From Gyrodactylus bullatarudis (Eukaryota > Platyhelminthes > Monogenea > Gyrodactylidea > Gyrodactylidae): a DNA stretch of 64,000 bases. The position numbers were made by a program, and so were the translations under genes. The stretch spans positions 124,001-188,000 of the forward strand of contig SSNU01000249.1 of the NCBI GenBank assembly GCA_012064415.1, given 5' to 3'. Below the pieces are notes generated by a model. That model saw only the letters and a list, made by a program, of their open reading frames with translations. It was not told the DNA's origin and made no database searches. Positions 45,892 to 56,400 of this stretch are shown piece by piece. Positions within the stretch are counted from its first letter, which is position 1, and the number at the start of each line of letters is the position of its first letter.

Positions 45892-48591
45892 TCATGCAAC
45901 TGGATTGAAAATTCCTCTTTGGAGTCTATGTTTGAACCGTTTCATTGCACTCTCTTCTCTCTGACAACTTTGGTTCAACCTTGCAGATAGCCTCAGGTAT
46001 CTGAGAGCACTTAGGAAGTCATAGATGCTTAGTTTTTCTTTGAGTAGCGTGAAATTACATGCATCGGTTACAGAATCAGCATTGTCTAATAGAATAGCCG
46101 ATTCGGGGCATTTCTCACAACAAAGGTATACAAGCTTAACATCGTCTCTTTCTTCAACCAGTACTTCTTCAACTTTATCAGTTAAATTCAACTCTGTGAT
46201 TTTAATTTTCGTTATAATGCCAAAACGGCCAACAATATTCAAGTCACATGTTTTCTTGTGTTCATCTTCATCAGGTTTGACCTCCAAAATTTCTACATCA
46301 GAATTGAAAAAACTTTTAATTTCATCGGAAGAACAATAACGATTCAGTAGAACCTTGTTTTTGCTATCCCCAAAAATGAGTTTCGAACGATATGCTGCAA
46401 TAAAACGTGTATTTGGCTCAGTAACTGTTACTTTGATGGCTGTATTCGTTCCAGTGACCAGCAACCGTGATAGAACAATATGCGTTTTTGATTCCATAAT
46501 ATTCTGCCCATCACAAAGAACTCTTTTAGCATGTGAAAACTTGAATTCACCTGTGGGAACTGGTTTTGGGTCTGGTTTTTTCTGTTTACAGTAGTCCGTC
46601 TTTTGCTCAATCTCTCCAATTAAATCTCCTGACTCTGACAAAAGCTGGTGCTTGAAAATATCTTTCTTGGTTTTTATTCCGCTGACTGTTTTAGCGATTG
46701 CCTCTTCCAGTTTAACACTATGCTCAGCTTTGATTAGAGAATAATCTTCAGTTAAACTGTAAATGCCCTTTGTCTCTCTGTATTCAAACTTTTTATCAGA
46801 AAATTTAAGATCGGAAACACTCTCATATTTTTGGTCGTGTTTACGCTTCATGACAATATCACTACATCTCAGTTTGAGCTCTACTTCCTTTACAAAATCT
46901 TTAGTTTCTGCATTCTGCTTCTCTATGACGGCAGTAAAACGTGTCAGGAATCTAATGATAAAAATGTCCGTATAGTCATCATGGTTGGTTATGTCAACTT
47001 TACTCGTTTGATTCTTATTTTGATTGCTGATTAAACCTTGATTTGAGAAGGTCATTCCTTCAATTTCTACCAAATCTTTGATTAACCTTGAAATTATTTC
47101 TTGACTCAATTCCCTGATATTAGGCATTTCGCATTCTTCTGTAAAGCCATCCCCCTGTAATTGAAAAATTGTTTTAATTTCATTGATTTTTTTCTCTTCA
47201 AAATTGAGCACTTTTTCGAACTGATACTCATTTATTTGCTTAGCTTCGAATCTGATAGAAGTATTTTCAGTTTCTTTTATGCTATTGACTGAAAGAAGAT
47301 TCTCAAGAATATTCGTCGTAAGCCTGCACTCCTTAACTGTTATTCTTTTGTAATCTGAAGGGTTCACAATGACCTTCAGAGCTGTATTTCTATCGAGGAC
47401 ATTAAGAATTCTTTCTTCTTTCTCTAATCTCGGATCATTTGCAGAAATTTCTCCAGCAATGTCTAGAGTTTTCTCGTAAATCTCTTCTGCCTTGACAAGA
47501 ACGCCCCGGATAATATCTTTTTCATATTTCTGATCTTTCGATAAATAAAAAACTCTTGTTAAAATACAATTATCTTTTGGTTTATCTTTTGGAACTTCAG
47601 CTTTATTAAGTTCATTTTCTATTCGCACAAATATCGGCTCAACAAATTCAGTGATTTTATCATTACAATTTATTTTGACTCTTCGAACAATGACGAAGGC
47701 TTTATTTATTACATATAGATCTCTGCCGTCAACTTTCAGAACATGATTCAGTATACTACTGACATTGGGTCTAGTTACAATACAATGTTTCAGATCCTCA
47801 CCTGATTTGTATTCATGTGTCGTTCTTACAAATGCGTCCGTTGATTGAATTTCAATGATTCTTCCGTTTTTAATGGCACTTCCAACTTCTCTTGGTAAAG
47901 GATCAAAATTTTGACAAAAATTGTTTTTCAATTCAATCACACCAAGTGTATTTACCAGACAAAAAGTTGAGAAATCCATGTCAGAGTCATCGAGACTGGT
48001 ACCTGTCTGTTCTATGAAACCACCTCTGTGTTTAGTTATTAAATCTCGATTTGTTTCCGTTTTATCTATATCATAAAAGTTGAGTTTAGTTTCTGTAACA
48101 ATAGTCTTTTTCTCTTCATCGTAAAATGACTCAAAAACTTCACCATTCGAAATAGGCCCATAGTTGTGATACCTTTTAATTGGTGAGCTCATAGAGAAAT
48201 GTTCTCTGAGACACTTTAGAGTTCTTTTCTCTTTGCAGACAATACAATTATCCTTAATGCAATAGGATTTTATTTCATTTTTGATGACCTCTTCAAAATC
48301 GATTTCCCCAAGAGTTTGTCTTTCCATTTCGATTATTTTACTATTTGCAATTTGACTCTCACGAACATTAACTTTTTCATGAATATACTTATCAAGATTG
48401 GCTTCGTTAATAATCTTGAGGGAATCATCAATTATTTTTTCGACTTCTTTGTCAATATCATGAATTCTTTCTGATAGAAAATTTACAGAGATGATCTCGC
48501 CCTTGGTGAGTTCTTTTTCGAAAATATCTTTTGCCTTCTCAACTAGAGTGTCTCGGAATAATTTATCTTTTTCAATTGCTGAATCCATCAT
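45892..48591 (-). CDS. Unknown 899-residue protein, single exon
   Basis: An uninterrupted 899-codon frame in AT-rich DNA where random frames rarely exceed 100 codons, so it is very likely a real gene or recent retrocopy. No known family is recognised. It is rich in Lys, Glu, Asp, Ile and Asn, with no signal peptide and no clear membrane segment. Residues 12-80 look helical. Cys clusters occur at C111-x4-C-x2-C-x7-C127 and at CCEKC (824-828). Weak internal similarity: DAFVRTT (252), NTALKVIV (402) and NTAIKVTV (716); AFVIVRRVKI (298), RFTAVIEKQN (551) and RFGIITKIKI (789), each followed 11-18 residues on by a (V)EE/VKEV-type strand; also VEKAKDIFEKEL (17) and LVKAEEIYEKTL (365). ATG ATG opens the frame, with TTTATAAA about 20 bases upstream. 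Confidence 0.8.
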   Translation of the reverse strand: MMDSAIEKDKLFRDTLVEKAKDIFEKELTKGEIISVNFLSERIHDIDKEVEKIIDDSLKIINEANLDKYIHEKVNVRESQIANSKIIEMERQTLGEIDFEEVIKNEIKSYCIKDNCIVCKEKRTLKCLREHFSMSSPIKRYHNYGPISNGEVFESFYDEEKKTIVTETKLNFYDIDKTETNRDLITKHRGGFIEQTGTSLDDSDMDFSTFCLVNTLGVIELKNNFCQNFDPLPREVGSAIKNGRIIEIQSTDAFVRTTHEYKSGEDLKHCIVTRPNVSSILNHVLKVDGRDLYVINKAFVIVRRVKINCNDKITEFVEPIFVRIENELNKAEVPKDKPKDNCILTRVFYLSKDQKYEKDIIRGVLVKAEEIYEKTLDIAGEISANDPRLEKEERILNVLDRNTALKVIVNPSDYKRITVKECRLTTNILENLLSVNSIKETENTSIRFEAKQINEYQFEKVLNFEEKKINEIKTIFQLQGDGFTEECEMPNIRELSQEIISRLIKDLVEIEGMTFSNQGLISNQNKNQTSKVDITNHDDYTDIFIIRFLTRFTAVIEKQNAETKDFVKEVELKLRCSDIVMKRKHDQKYESVSDLKFSDKKFEYRETKGIYSLTEDYSLIKAEHSVKLEEAIAKTVSGIKTKKDIFKHQLLSESGDLIGEIEQKTDYCKQKKPDPKPVPTGEFKFSHAKRVLCDGQNIMESKTHIVLSRLLVTGTNTAIKVTVTEPNTRFIAAYRSKLIFGDSKNKVLLNRYCSSDEIKSFFNSDVEILEVKPDEDEHKKTCDLNIVGRFGIITKIKITELNLTDKVEEVLVEERDDVKLVYLCCEKCPESAILLDNADSVTDACNFTLLKEKLSIYDFLSALRYLRLSARLNQSCQREESAMKRFKHRLQRGIFNPVA

Positions 48592-49640
48592 AATTATGAA
48601 AGTTTATAAAACTTTTCAGACAAAGCTTTTATTCTTCAGAAATGACTCGAAATTTAAATGTACGTAGAAATTATATAGTACAAAGCAGAAATAAGCAGTT
48701 ACAATATTCTGGTTCTTATTATTATTTTCTTCTAGTTGATAGAAAATCAATTACCCTAACTAGTAATAATTATTAATTATAATTTGATTGCATGTCATTC
48801 TAACTACTTCTTATTAATTCATTTGTCCATTTCATTTTCAGAAATATCTTTCTTATGCATCATCCAGTATCATTTATCAATTTACCGAACAAAAGAACTT
48901 ATTGGGCTAATCTATCGGGGAATTGCCCCCTCTTTTTTTGCAGTAATTTTTAAAGAGATTATGGGCTTTTTAACATCGATGAAATGAAAACGAATCCCTT
49001 GCGATGAGTTTTCATGTCATCGATAATAAAAAGACCAACACGATTCAAAGTAAACTTGGAGAGAAATAAGAGGGGGGAACTGTTATCTAATTGTTTTACA
49101 GCTTTCACTATAATTTTTATCATCTTCAGTTATTTCTTGAATTTAAAATTAATACTGTTCATAATTATTATTAAGAAATGGAACATTGCCATTCCCAAAA
49201 GTTTAGTTCAAAAATTCTCTTTTCTTTCTAAAAGTATTATGGAGTATATGATACATAAGATCAAAATGATAATTGGCAAAAAAGAGATGATTCTTTTGTG
49301 ATGTTTGGCGGATAGGAGCAAATTTATTTCTTGAATTCCATGAGTTGTTAAAATGAAAATTCTTGGACCAAATTCGAATTATACCTTTAATGATGATCCC
49401 AAGTATCAGAATTGAAAAAATTTTGAGCTCAAACGTTGAAATAGTGGATATTTGGGCTACTTTTGGCATTCAAAAACGGTCTAATTCTGGCCAGACTGAA
49501 TTCTTTTCATTTGGGTGCATTTCATCATAGAATTCGAGAAATAAATTTTTCCTGACTAACAGGAGAAAAGTTTTTTTGTGGATTTTAATGCCGAGCTTCC
49601 TCTTAAATATTTTCTGTGGATGAAGATATCTTGATGAAGA
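48592..49640. other. Region upstream of the unknown gene
   Basis: Contains a copy of a dispersed repeat at 48905-49010 (TTGCCCCCTCTTTTTTTGCA, TTTTTAACATCGATGAAATG, ATCCCTTGCGATGA) shared with 27290 and 60655. The rest is unclassified, with MITE interior blocks from about 49310. Confidence 0.5.
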
Positions 49641-49858
49641 ATTAGAGTGATTAAGCTTATATTTCACCGGATCTCATCAGACTATTACACCGGCTTGATA
49701 TATATACTTAATTTTTGAGCATAAGCAAATTCCTCTTATTAGTTCAAAAAATGTTTTTGGGGGATGTAACATAGGGGGTGAGGGTTGCAAAATATTAAAA
49801 ATTAAGTTTTTTGTAAAACTAGTGAATTCTCGTCATCAGGCCAACTAGGTTTATATTG
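49480..49858. repeat. Foldback MITE right-arm fragment
   Basis: Internal block GGTCTAATTCTGGCCAGACT, then later TAGTGAATTCTCGTCATCAG and the right end CCAACTAGGTT|TA. The segment TATTTCACCGGATCTCATCA at about 49658 also occurs, diverged, at 25647. Confidence 0.5.
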
Positions 49859-50684
49859 TTTTAAATACGATTATCTATTTTAAATAATGAAATGGAAAAA
49901 ATAAATAAGCCTTAAGGTACTAATTTCAAATTTTTTCAATGAACTTTACCGTTTTGAAAGTGCCTGGATAAAATTGGACTGACATGAACCCTTCCGGATC
50001 AAAACCAACGATTTTGAAGATCGCCAACCACAGCTAGTCAGAACTCAAACTTAAGAAGTCCAATAGTTTCATCGTATCTAAATTTTTTCATCTCAAAAGA
50101 CATAGACTGATCAGAAATGACTCATTTTTATATTAGATTTTACGAAAAATATATTCCGAATAAACAAGAAAAATATGAACATTATTTAAATTTCGAATTT
50201 AATTTAATTCTTAATTTGAAGATAATTCTCTTCTAATTCGATTAGTACCACTTAATACTATTTGAATTCGTTAAGTATGAAAAATATCGAAAATATACTT
50301 GGAAATTTATAAATTGAGACACATTCATATCATAAAATGAACCTTGTGAGTTATTACAAAGATTTATTTTAAAGATTGAATACAATTATTTTGAAGAGAA
50401 GATGAATTATCTCAATTTTTGAGCATAAAATATTCCTGAGTACCGAATCTTCTTAAAAAATAAATAAAAGAATATAAATAATGTTCAATCAACTTCATCA
50501 ATTTGGCGAATGTGAAATGTAATCATGAAAACTAGTGTCTGCAAGTAAACCGAGAATCATCTGGTTAATAAAGATGTGAATAAAATAAAGATTTAGTGTA
50601 GTCCAATTTAGATCTAATGTGAGTCATCACAATCAGACAATTCATATTTTAACTTAATAGCGTTGAAAGTAGATAATAAGTAAT
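49859..50684. other. Intergenic AT-rich segment
   Basis: No coding or repeat feature recognised. Confidence 0.4.
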
Positions 50685-50686
50685 TA

Positions 50687-52756
50687 AAGCTAATTGATGT
50701 GAAGTTGGGAATCTATGATTTTTACAGAAATCTCGATATTCTCATCAAGAATTCGAAATTTTTCGGAATTCTGCTCATGTTGCCAAATTTAACAATTTGA
50801 AGAAAAATTAATTTTATGAAAAATATGGCCATTTTTCAAATTTTGATTTGGTGCCAAAATCCTATTTTTTAGAACTTTTGATTTGATTCCCCCAAAGAAT
50901 CACTAAGACTTTCAGTGAAATCAATTAGTGGCATGGTTGTCTTTATTTCTTTTTTTTCTGCATGTATTCTGTACTCAATCCAACCATTTATTATACAGGC
51001 GTTCAGAAGCCAGAAAAAGAAGGCGTTGGTCCATTTTTTCGTTCTGTGGTTATTTGAATATTTTTCCATCAGCATATCAAAAAGATCTACTCCACCCATA
51101 TTTTTGTTGTAATCGGAAACAACAGCCGGTGTTTCAATGGTCACTTTCTTCTTTTCTTTTTTAGAGTATCCCTGTACTGTAATTTGAGGCTCAATCGATA
51201 TATGACGATATATGAAGAAGTTTGGAATCTAGCCATCTCGTGATGTAGATTGAATTTTCTTGGTCAAAATAAACTTCATGCGAACCTCTTTTCTTCGATA
51301 AGAATTCAGATTCTAGCACTTTAAAGCGATTTGCTCGGAAAGTCCCAGAAGAATGGATATTTCTTTCTAGAAGAATTTTTTGTAGAAGGGGATATGTGAA
51401 ATAATTATCGAAGTAGGCTGTAACATTTCTATTTTTGGGAGGCGTGTCAAAACAATACTCTATTCGTAGTTTTTTCTGCAATAATTTCAGTTCCGTCGTT
51501 CATGAAGAAATTGTGTAAGAATCCACGTTTTGAGGCCCGGGCAAATAGTTTTAGTCCCCATTTATTTGGTTTATTGGGAAGATACCTTTTTAGATGAGTC
51601 TTTCCTTTGAATGGGATCATGATTTCATCAATGGATTGGCATTCTTCTGCAGGAAATCTCGAACAATTTGCTCTGAACATTTCTGAAATATCTCTGATTT
51701 TATATATGGGATCCTTAGCTGAAGGGGTTTTGGAACGATCAGCAAAATGCAGAAATGACATCCATTCCTTAAATTTGTTTCTACTGATTATTTGAGTAAT
51801 ACAATCCATTCGATACCGATCTTGCCAATGCTTATTATAGGTTAGAAATCTGAATATTCCCATTTTGATTATAATACTAATAAATTTTTTGAACTCTTCA
51901 ACATTAGTGAGGAAAACTTTGTCTTTTTGAGAAGCATAAATAATTGACTGTTCAGTTATGAGGTTCATCATCTGTTCATTAAAATAATTATAAAAAATGA
52001 AATTCCTCATCTTCTTCAGAGGATGAGATACCACCTCCAATGTCGATTCCAAATTCATTATCTGAAACAACTTCACATTCTGATAAATTTTGATCAGGCA
52101 GAATAACTACATTATACTGCAGACCTCTGATTCATTTTGACACCATAAAATAAATTGAAGAAGTGTTATTGACACAATTGAATTCGTTAAAAAATATTAT
52201 ATTATGTATAATCTACATTATTCATGAAGAAATTTATAAGTAGTATTTAAGTAAAAATACTATATATTTTTATAACCCCTGAGGTCCATTGGTCCACATA
52301 TGGGCCAACATATAAATATAAATAACTTTTTATGTATCTGCTTAATAGAGTAGAGATTTTGAATTTTTGATTTTTCATAAGACAACTAATGTTTATCGAG
52401 TGTTTCTTAAAGAAAAATTGAGATACGAAACCCTGAAAATTTTGATGGAAAAATGCATAATTTTGCTAAAAAATGCAGAAGCTAATGCGAATATCTAGAT
52501 GATTAAAAAACATTTCTTTCTTGTACAATAATTGTTTTTCATTTTTTGAATTTAAATGTTTTTTCTATTTCGTTAGACTATCTTTTAATTTAACCAAAAT
52601 ATTTTGATTTGAACAGATATGGGCCACGGACCTGAAAGGGTTAAATTTGGCAACATGAGTAGGATTCCAAAAAATCTTCAAAAGATTCGAATTCTTGATG
52701 AGAATATCGAGATTTCTGTAAAAATCATAGATTCCCAACTTCATATCAACCAACTT
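50687..52756. mobile_element. Foldback MITE interrupted by a piggyBac transposon
   Basis: Outer arms 50687-50800 and 52641-52756 are inverted copies of the main MITE family (TA|AAGCTAATTGATGTGAAG and ATATCAACCAACTT|TA). The right arm is broken at TTAA (52641-52644), followed on the minus strand by CCCTTTCAGGTCCGTGGCCC, a classic piggyBac terminus. The left arm continues to about 50880 and joins directly to the truncated transposase, so the piggyBac left end and the inner right arm are deleted. Confidence 0.8.
50869..52135 (-). pseudogene. piggyBac-like transposase pseudogene 1
   Basis: A DDD transposase of the piggyBac family (cut-and-paste at TTAA), broken into at least four frames. The acidic N-terminus (DNEFGIDIGGGISSSEEDEE) is in one frame; 51990-51480 (SKTPSAKDPIYKIRDISEMF, QSIDEIMIPFKGKTHLKRYL) in a second; 51481-51191 (NVTAYFDNYFTYPLLQKILL) in a third; 51203-50869 (NKNMGGVDLFDMLMEKYSNN) in a fourth. 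All three catalytic aspartates appear present (SIDEIMIPFKG, YFDNYFT, GGVDLFD). The end, including the cysteine-rich C-terminal domain, is lost at the MITE junction. Confidence 0.9.
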
Positions 52757-53551
52757 TAGATTCATATTTAGAATTTCTGAGGTTATAATTATTCACTTGA
52801 TCGAGTTTTCTTAAATTACGTGTTCCATTTAGTATGAAAGTGAATTAGAATTTTTCCGGTTTTCTAGAGGCACCAATTCTAATGCTAATCCTGTACTTTT
52901 TCATAGTTAACCATAGTTGGAGTGTCGTCTGAAGAGGAACGAGGAAATGAAGCTTTCTTAAAAGATAATTATTTACCAATCACACTCACTCTTGGACATC
53001 ACCACTAGCCTAAAGTATGATTCTCGCTTCAGCAGCAATTGCAGTTGTAGTGAGATTCTAACGCATCTCTCAGCCAGTGCATGATATCCCTCCTTCACAA
53101 TTGCTCTTTTTATTCATATTTTTCTCCCTTATTGTTTGTTCTCCTCACACTCCTTACTTCTATGTTTTGTGTATGTTTTTCAACTCTCACCCTCTCTCTC
53201 TCTCTCTAGATCTCTTTTTAGAGCATTTTGATTTTTTAATGAAAAAAAAAAATATTCGTTTGATTGATTTATCTCAAATGAGATTGATTTTTCGTCTTCA
53301 TTTTGCTTCTTCTTCTTTCTAATTCTTCGTCTCATCAACATCCCCATTATGAAGTAGTAGCAGTACAGATAAAAAGGAGAAGAGAAAAGTTTAATTTTAA
53401 TTTCCTAAAATAATTTCCTTCTCAGAATGTTTTTCTCTTACTCTCTCTTACATGAGCAGATGAACTTTTCGGAATTTGTAATAAGTCACTTTTTTATGAT
53501 GCAAAAGTTATGATTAGGGCCACAAACTTGCATATTCCGAATTTTGATTTA
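52757..53551. other. Intergenic segment with CT microsatellite
   Basis: Unclassified apart from a short (CT)n run near 53193-53210. No supported gene. Confidence 0.4.
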
Positions 53552-54071
53552 AAGCTAGTTGACATGAAGATGAGAATTTACTAATTTTACAAAATATTTA
53601 GCGATTTCGATGATTCTAAGCAGTTAAGTGAGGATATTTAAGATCAACACTGAACGAAGAATTCGAATTTGGCCATAGAGATAGCAAAGAACTCACTGTT
53701 TCCGAGAAAAAGTTAAACTTCCAGATTTTGGATAATAAATGTTCGATTTCCCACAGTAATGACGAACTTCATTGAACTTCTAGAGGTGAATTCGAGTTCT
53801 TTGTCTAATTTTAATATCATCACTTAACTGCTTCGAATCATCGAAATCGATAAAAATTTTGGGTTCAAAAGTTGAAAAAGTGGAAATTCGGTGCATTTTC
53901 GATATTCGAAAAACGGCCTAATTTTGGTCAGATTGAATTTTTTCGAATATCCACATCTTATTAGTTTATTCCGTTTTAGAATACAAAAAATTATTTTTTT
54001 CTGTGAATCCGGAGAAAAATATTGAGTTTTTTGTAAAAATAGTAAATTTTCATCTTCATGTCAACTAGCTT
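53552..54071. mobile_element. Foldback MITE, complete copy (520 bp)
   Basis: TA|AAGCTAGTTGACATGAAGA on the left and TCATGTCAACTAGCTT|TA on the right. The terminal sequence is closest to the family consensus. No ORF. Confidence 0.88.
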
Positions 54072-54186
54072 TAGTTATTTCTAAAACGTAGGAATTTATA
54101 AACTAAAGATAAAATTGTTTTTATTTTTATAATAAAATTTTCTAAAAAATTTTCTATCTAAAATTTATAAAAAATAAAATTTTAAG

Positions 54187-54591
54187 GTTGTTTTTAAAAA
54201 TAATATAAGTCTTGTTGATAAAATTTCCAAAAATGAAAATTACATTTATGAGGGCTGTGGTATTTATAAATTGAAGTGTAGCTGTGATAAAAGTTATATT
54301 GGTCAAACTGGTAGGAATTTTAGAACAAGAATCAAAGAACATAAAAACAGTATCTTGAGAAATGATAATAAGTCACATGTTTTTCAACATGTCTTAAACA
54401 ATAATGGGCATAAAATAAATTTTGAGGAGGTTAAAATTCTTAGTGTGCAGAAAAACTTTAGAAAGAGGTTAATTCATGAAGCTCTAGAAATAGGCAATAA
54501 TGATACTTTTAATGGAAATGTTGGTGAAGTGAACATTGAGCAGTGTTGGATTCAGCTTTTTGGCAAAAGAAGGAAGTTAAATCAAATCTGA
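54187..54591 (+). pseudogene. Penelope-like element GIY-YIG endonuclease, fragment 3
   Basis: A stop-free frame from about 54187 reads YEGCGIYKLKCSCDKSYIGQ followed by TGRNFRTRIKEHK, the GIY...YIG signature with the conserved arginine, then HVLNNNGH and a C-terminal ..INIEQCWIQLFGKRRKLNQ-like tail. This belongs to a different Penelope subfamily from the copies at 37334 and 39574. The reverse transcriptase is missing upstream, where a MITE lies 115 bases away. Confidence 0.8.
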
Positions 54592-54724
54592 TGAAAAAAT
54601 TATAACTCTTTTCTGTCCTGATTATCTATACTTTATTATCATAGGTCAGCCTCTTGTATTATTCTATTCTCTCATCTGATTGGACAAAACTGATAGGTAT
54701 GAGATCATGAAAGTATATAAATAG

Positions 54725-54830
54725 TAATTTGTTTTTTGACAAACTTGTCGTACCACTGAAGAAGGCGTGTGAAGACAATCACCGTCGAAACGTTTGGATG
54801 ACCATGGCTGAGAATTCTAATATTGACCTA
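54725..54830 (+). repeat. Penelope 3' region with hammerhead-like boxes
   Basis: About 165 bases after the endonuclease stop: CTGAAGA (54756-54762) and CGAAACG (54786-54792) enclose a possible stem II (GGCG-GTG pairing with CAC-CGTC, one bulged T). Penelope-like elements are known to carry hammerhead motifs in their terminal repeats. Stem III and the cleavage triplet are not convincing here. Confidence 0.4.
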
Positions 54831-54960
54831 AGTTTTAATAAATTTTATTATAAAACTAATTTTAGATCATTTTTCACTGATTCGGAAATTGTTTTTATGT
54901 TGTACCTACAGAGTATGAAACTTTCAGATTAGCATCGGTTTCCATGTTTAATATTGAACA

Positions 54961-55939
54961 ATGGTCTCTCTCATAATCGGCAAAAGGATTATTGATCTAG
55001 AGAAAGTAAAGAATAAAAATTGGTTCATTCATCATAACATAGATTATTTCCTTACGTTGGAAACTATTCGTCCGAGAAAATGAAAACAAGTGTTTCGGAG
55101 AAATTCAAATCAATCATTTTATTATTTTTGAAATTTGTAAAAGGAATATCATAAGAATTTTTTCTTGTATTTGATTTTTTTCTCGTTCTTAACTTGCCTT
55201 TCTTTGTAGACTCGATTTTATTTTCAACACTATCGATTACCAAAACGATAAAATAATTCTAATTTCAGCTATTTCCGTTTGTATTTCTAATCTGAAAGAT
55301 ATATTCCTAAATAGTCTACAATTAGACTCAGACGAAAGTGAAAAGAGCCAAAATAAAGAGACAGGTTTTTGACCAATGGATTTGCAGAAAAATATTGCAA
55401 TGTAGAATATGAATGAAATTTTAAAGTTGTTTGAATTCAATATCGAATGATGTATCTTATATTGCCTGGTGCAGATCAAATTTTTGGTTTAAGTCGAATA
55501 GCTCGGAAAAATTTTCTTAAAACTCGGATTTTAACTAAACTCAACATGCTCTACAAAATTTATTTGTTTTTTTAACAACATCATTTCTGATAAACAGAAA
55601 AAAGAAGTTAAATTTCTAGAAAATCAGTCATTCTAAACAAACAAGTACGGGATTTACTGTCTTGAGTATGTTCATTTTCTTAAAAATAAAAAATATTAGT
55701 AAAATTGATTGAAATTCAATCAGCTATTTGATAGGTACCACTATTTTTTAGGATATTAATTGTTCTTAAAAGATGTTAAAAATCATTTATTAATAAATAC
55801 TAGGACGAAATTTTATAACCCTAGTATGACATATTACGAAAATCGCATTTTCTATAAATGAGGATTTGTGAAACCCCTTGGACCAAAATTTGAGTTAACA
55901 AAATTATCTACATTATTTAGAACATTGGAAGCAGAAGTT
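54961..55939. other. Intergenic AT-rich segment
   Basis: No feature recognised on either strand. Confidence 0.35.
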
Positions 55940-56400
55940 AACAACAATGCTCATTACAGATATTTTTTCCACAAATTTGATAACATTTTTGAATCATTCT
56001 TCCTATCACAATAGTTGCATCTAGCTCATTTACCAGATTTAGGGCCATATGTAATTCCATCTTCAGGAGCTTCTCGTTCCATGTAGTCTATAAAACTTTT
56101 ACAAATTTCATAAATAAAGTCTCCACTAGTTATGGTGAAAGTTGGATTATTTTACTTCATGCTTATCGAATATAATACACATTATAAACGGTCAAGTCGA
56201 GAGTGTTCCAATATAAAGCAAGAGGCTATCTTTTTGTCCCCCTTTTCGATGAGTAGAAGCTTACTCTATTTGATCTAAAGAATCGACTCCACCTTTGTCA
56301 AGAATGATTTCCCAATCGAGTATGCTCATAAGATAACATCAAAACTGGATGATTTTTCTTTTGACCATATTTCAAAAGTGTTATTTTATCTGGTTTTTTG
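55940..56400 (-). pseudogene. piggyBac-like transposase pseudogene 2 (C-terminal part)
   Basis: Scattered minus-strand frames reconstruct the end of a piggyBac transposase: PDKITLLKYGQKKNHPVLML, DKGGVDSLDQ (third catalytic Asp), then PLALYWNTLDLTVYNVYYI preceded by KR-stop where the family has RRW, then GDFIYEICKSFIDYMEREAP and RCNYCDRKND of the C-terminal zinc-binding tail. Several stops and frameshifts. It differs in sequence from pseudogene 1. No TTAA/CCCTTT ends were found. Confidence 0.7.

Noticed and set aside
46025..47034. Several plus-strand ORFs of 60-104 codons
   Set aside because: They lie antisense to the 899-codon gene and have low-complexity serine-rich or hydrophobic content typical of shadow frames.
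53193..53210. CT microsatellite as a regulatory site
   Set aside because: Simple repeat with no gene start nearby.
54729..54932. 67-codon ORF after the Penelope endonuclease
   Set aside because: It overlaps the terminal-repeat-like segment with hammerhead boxes; no protein family.
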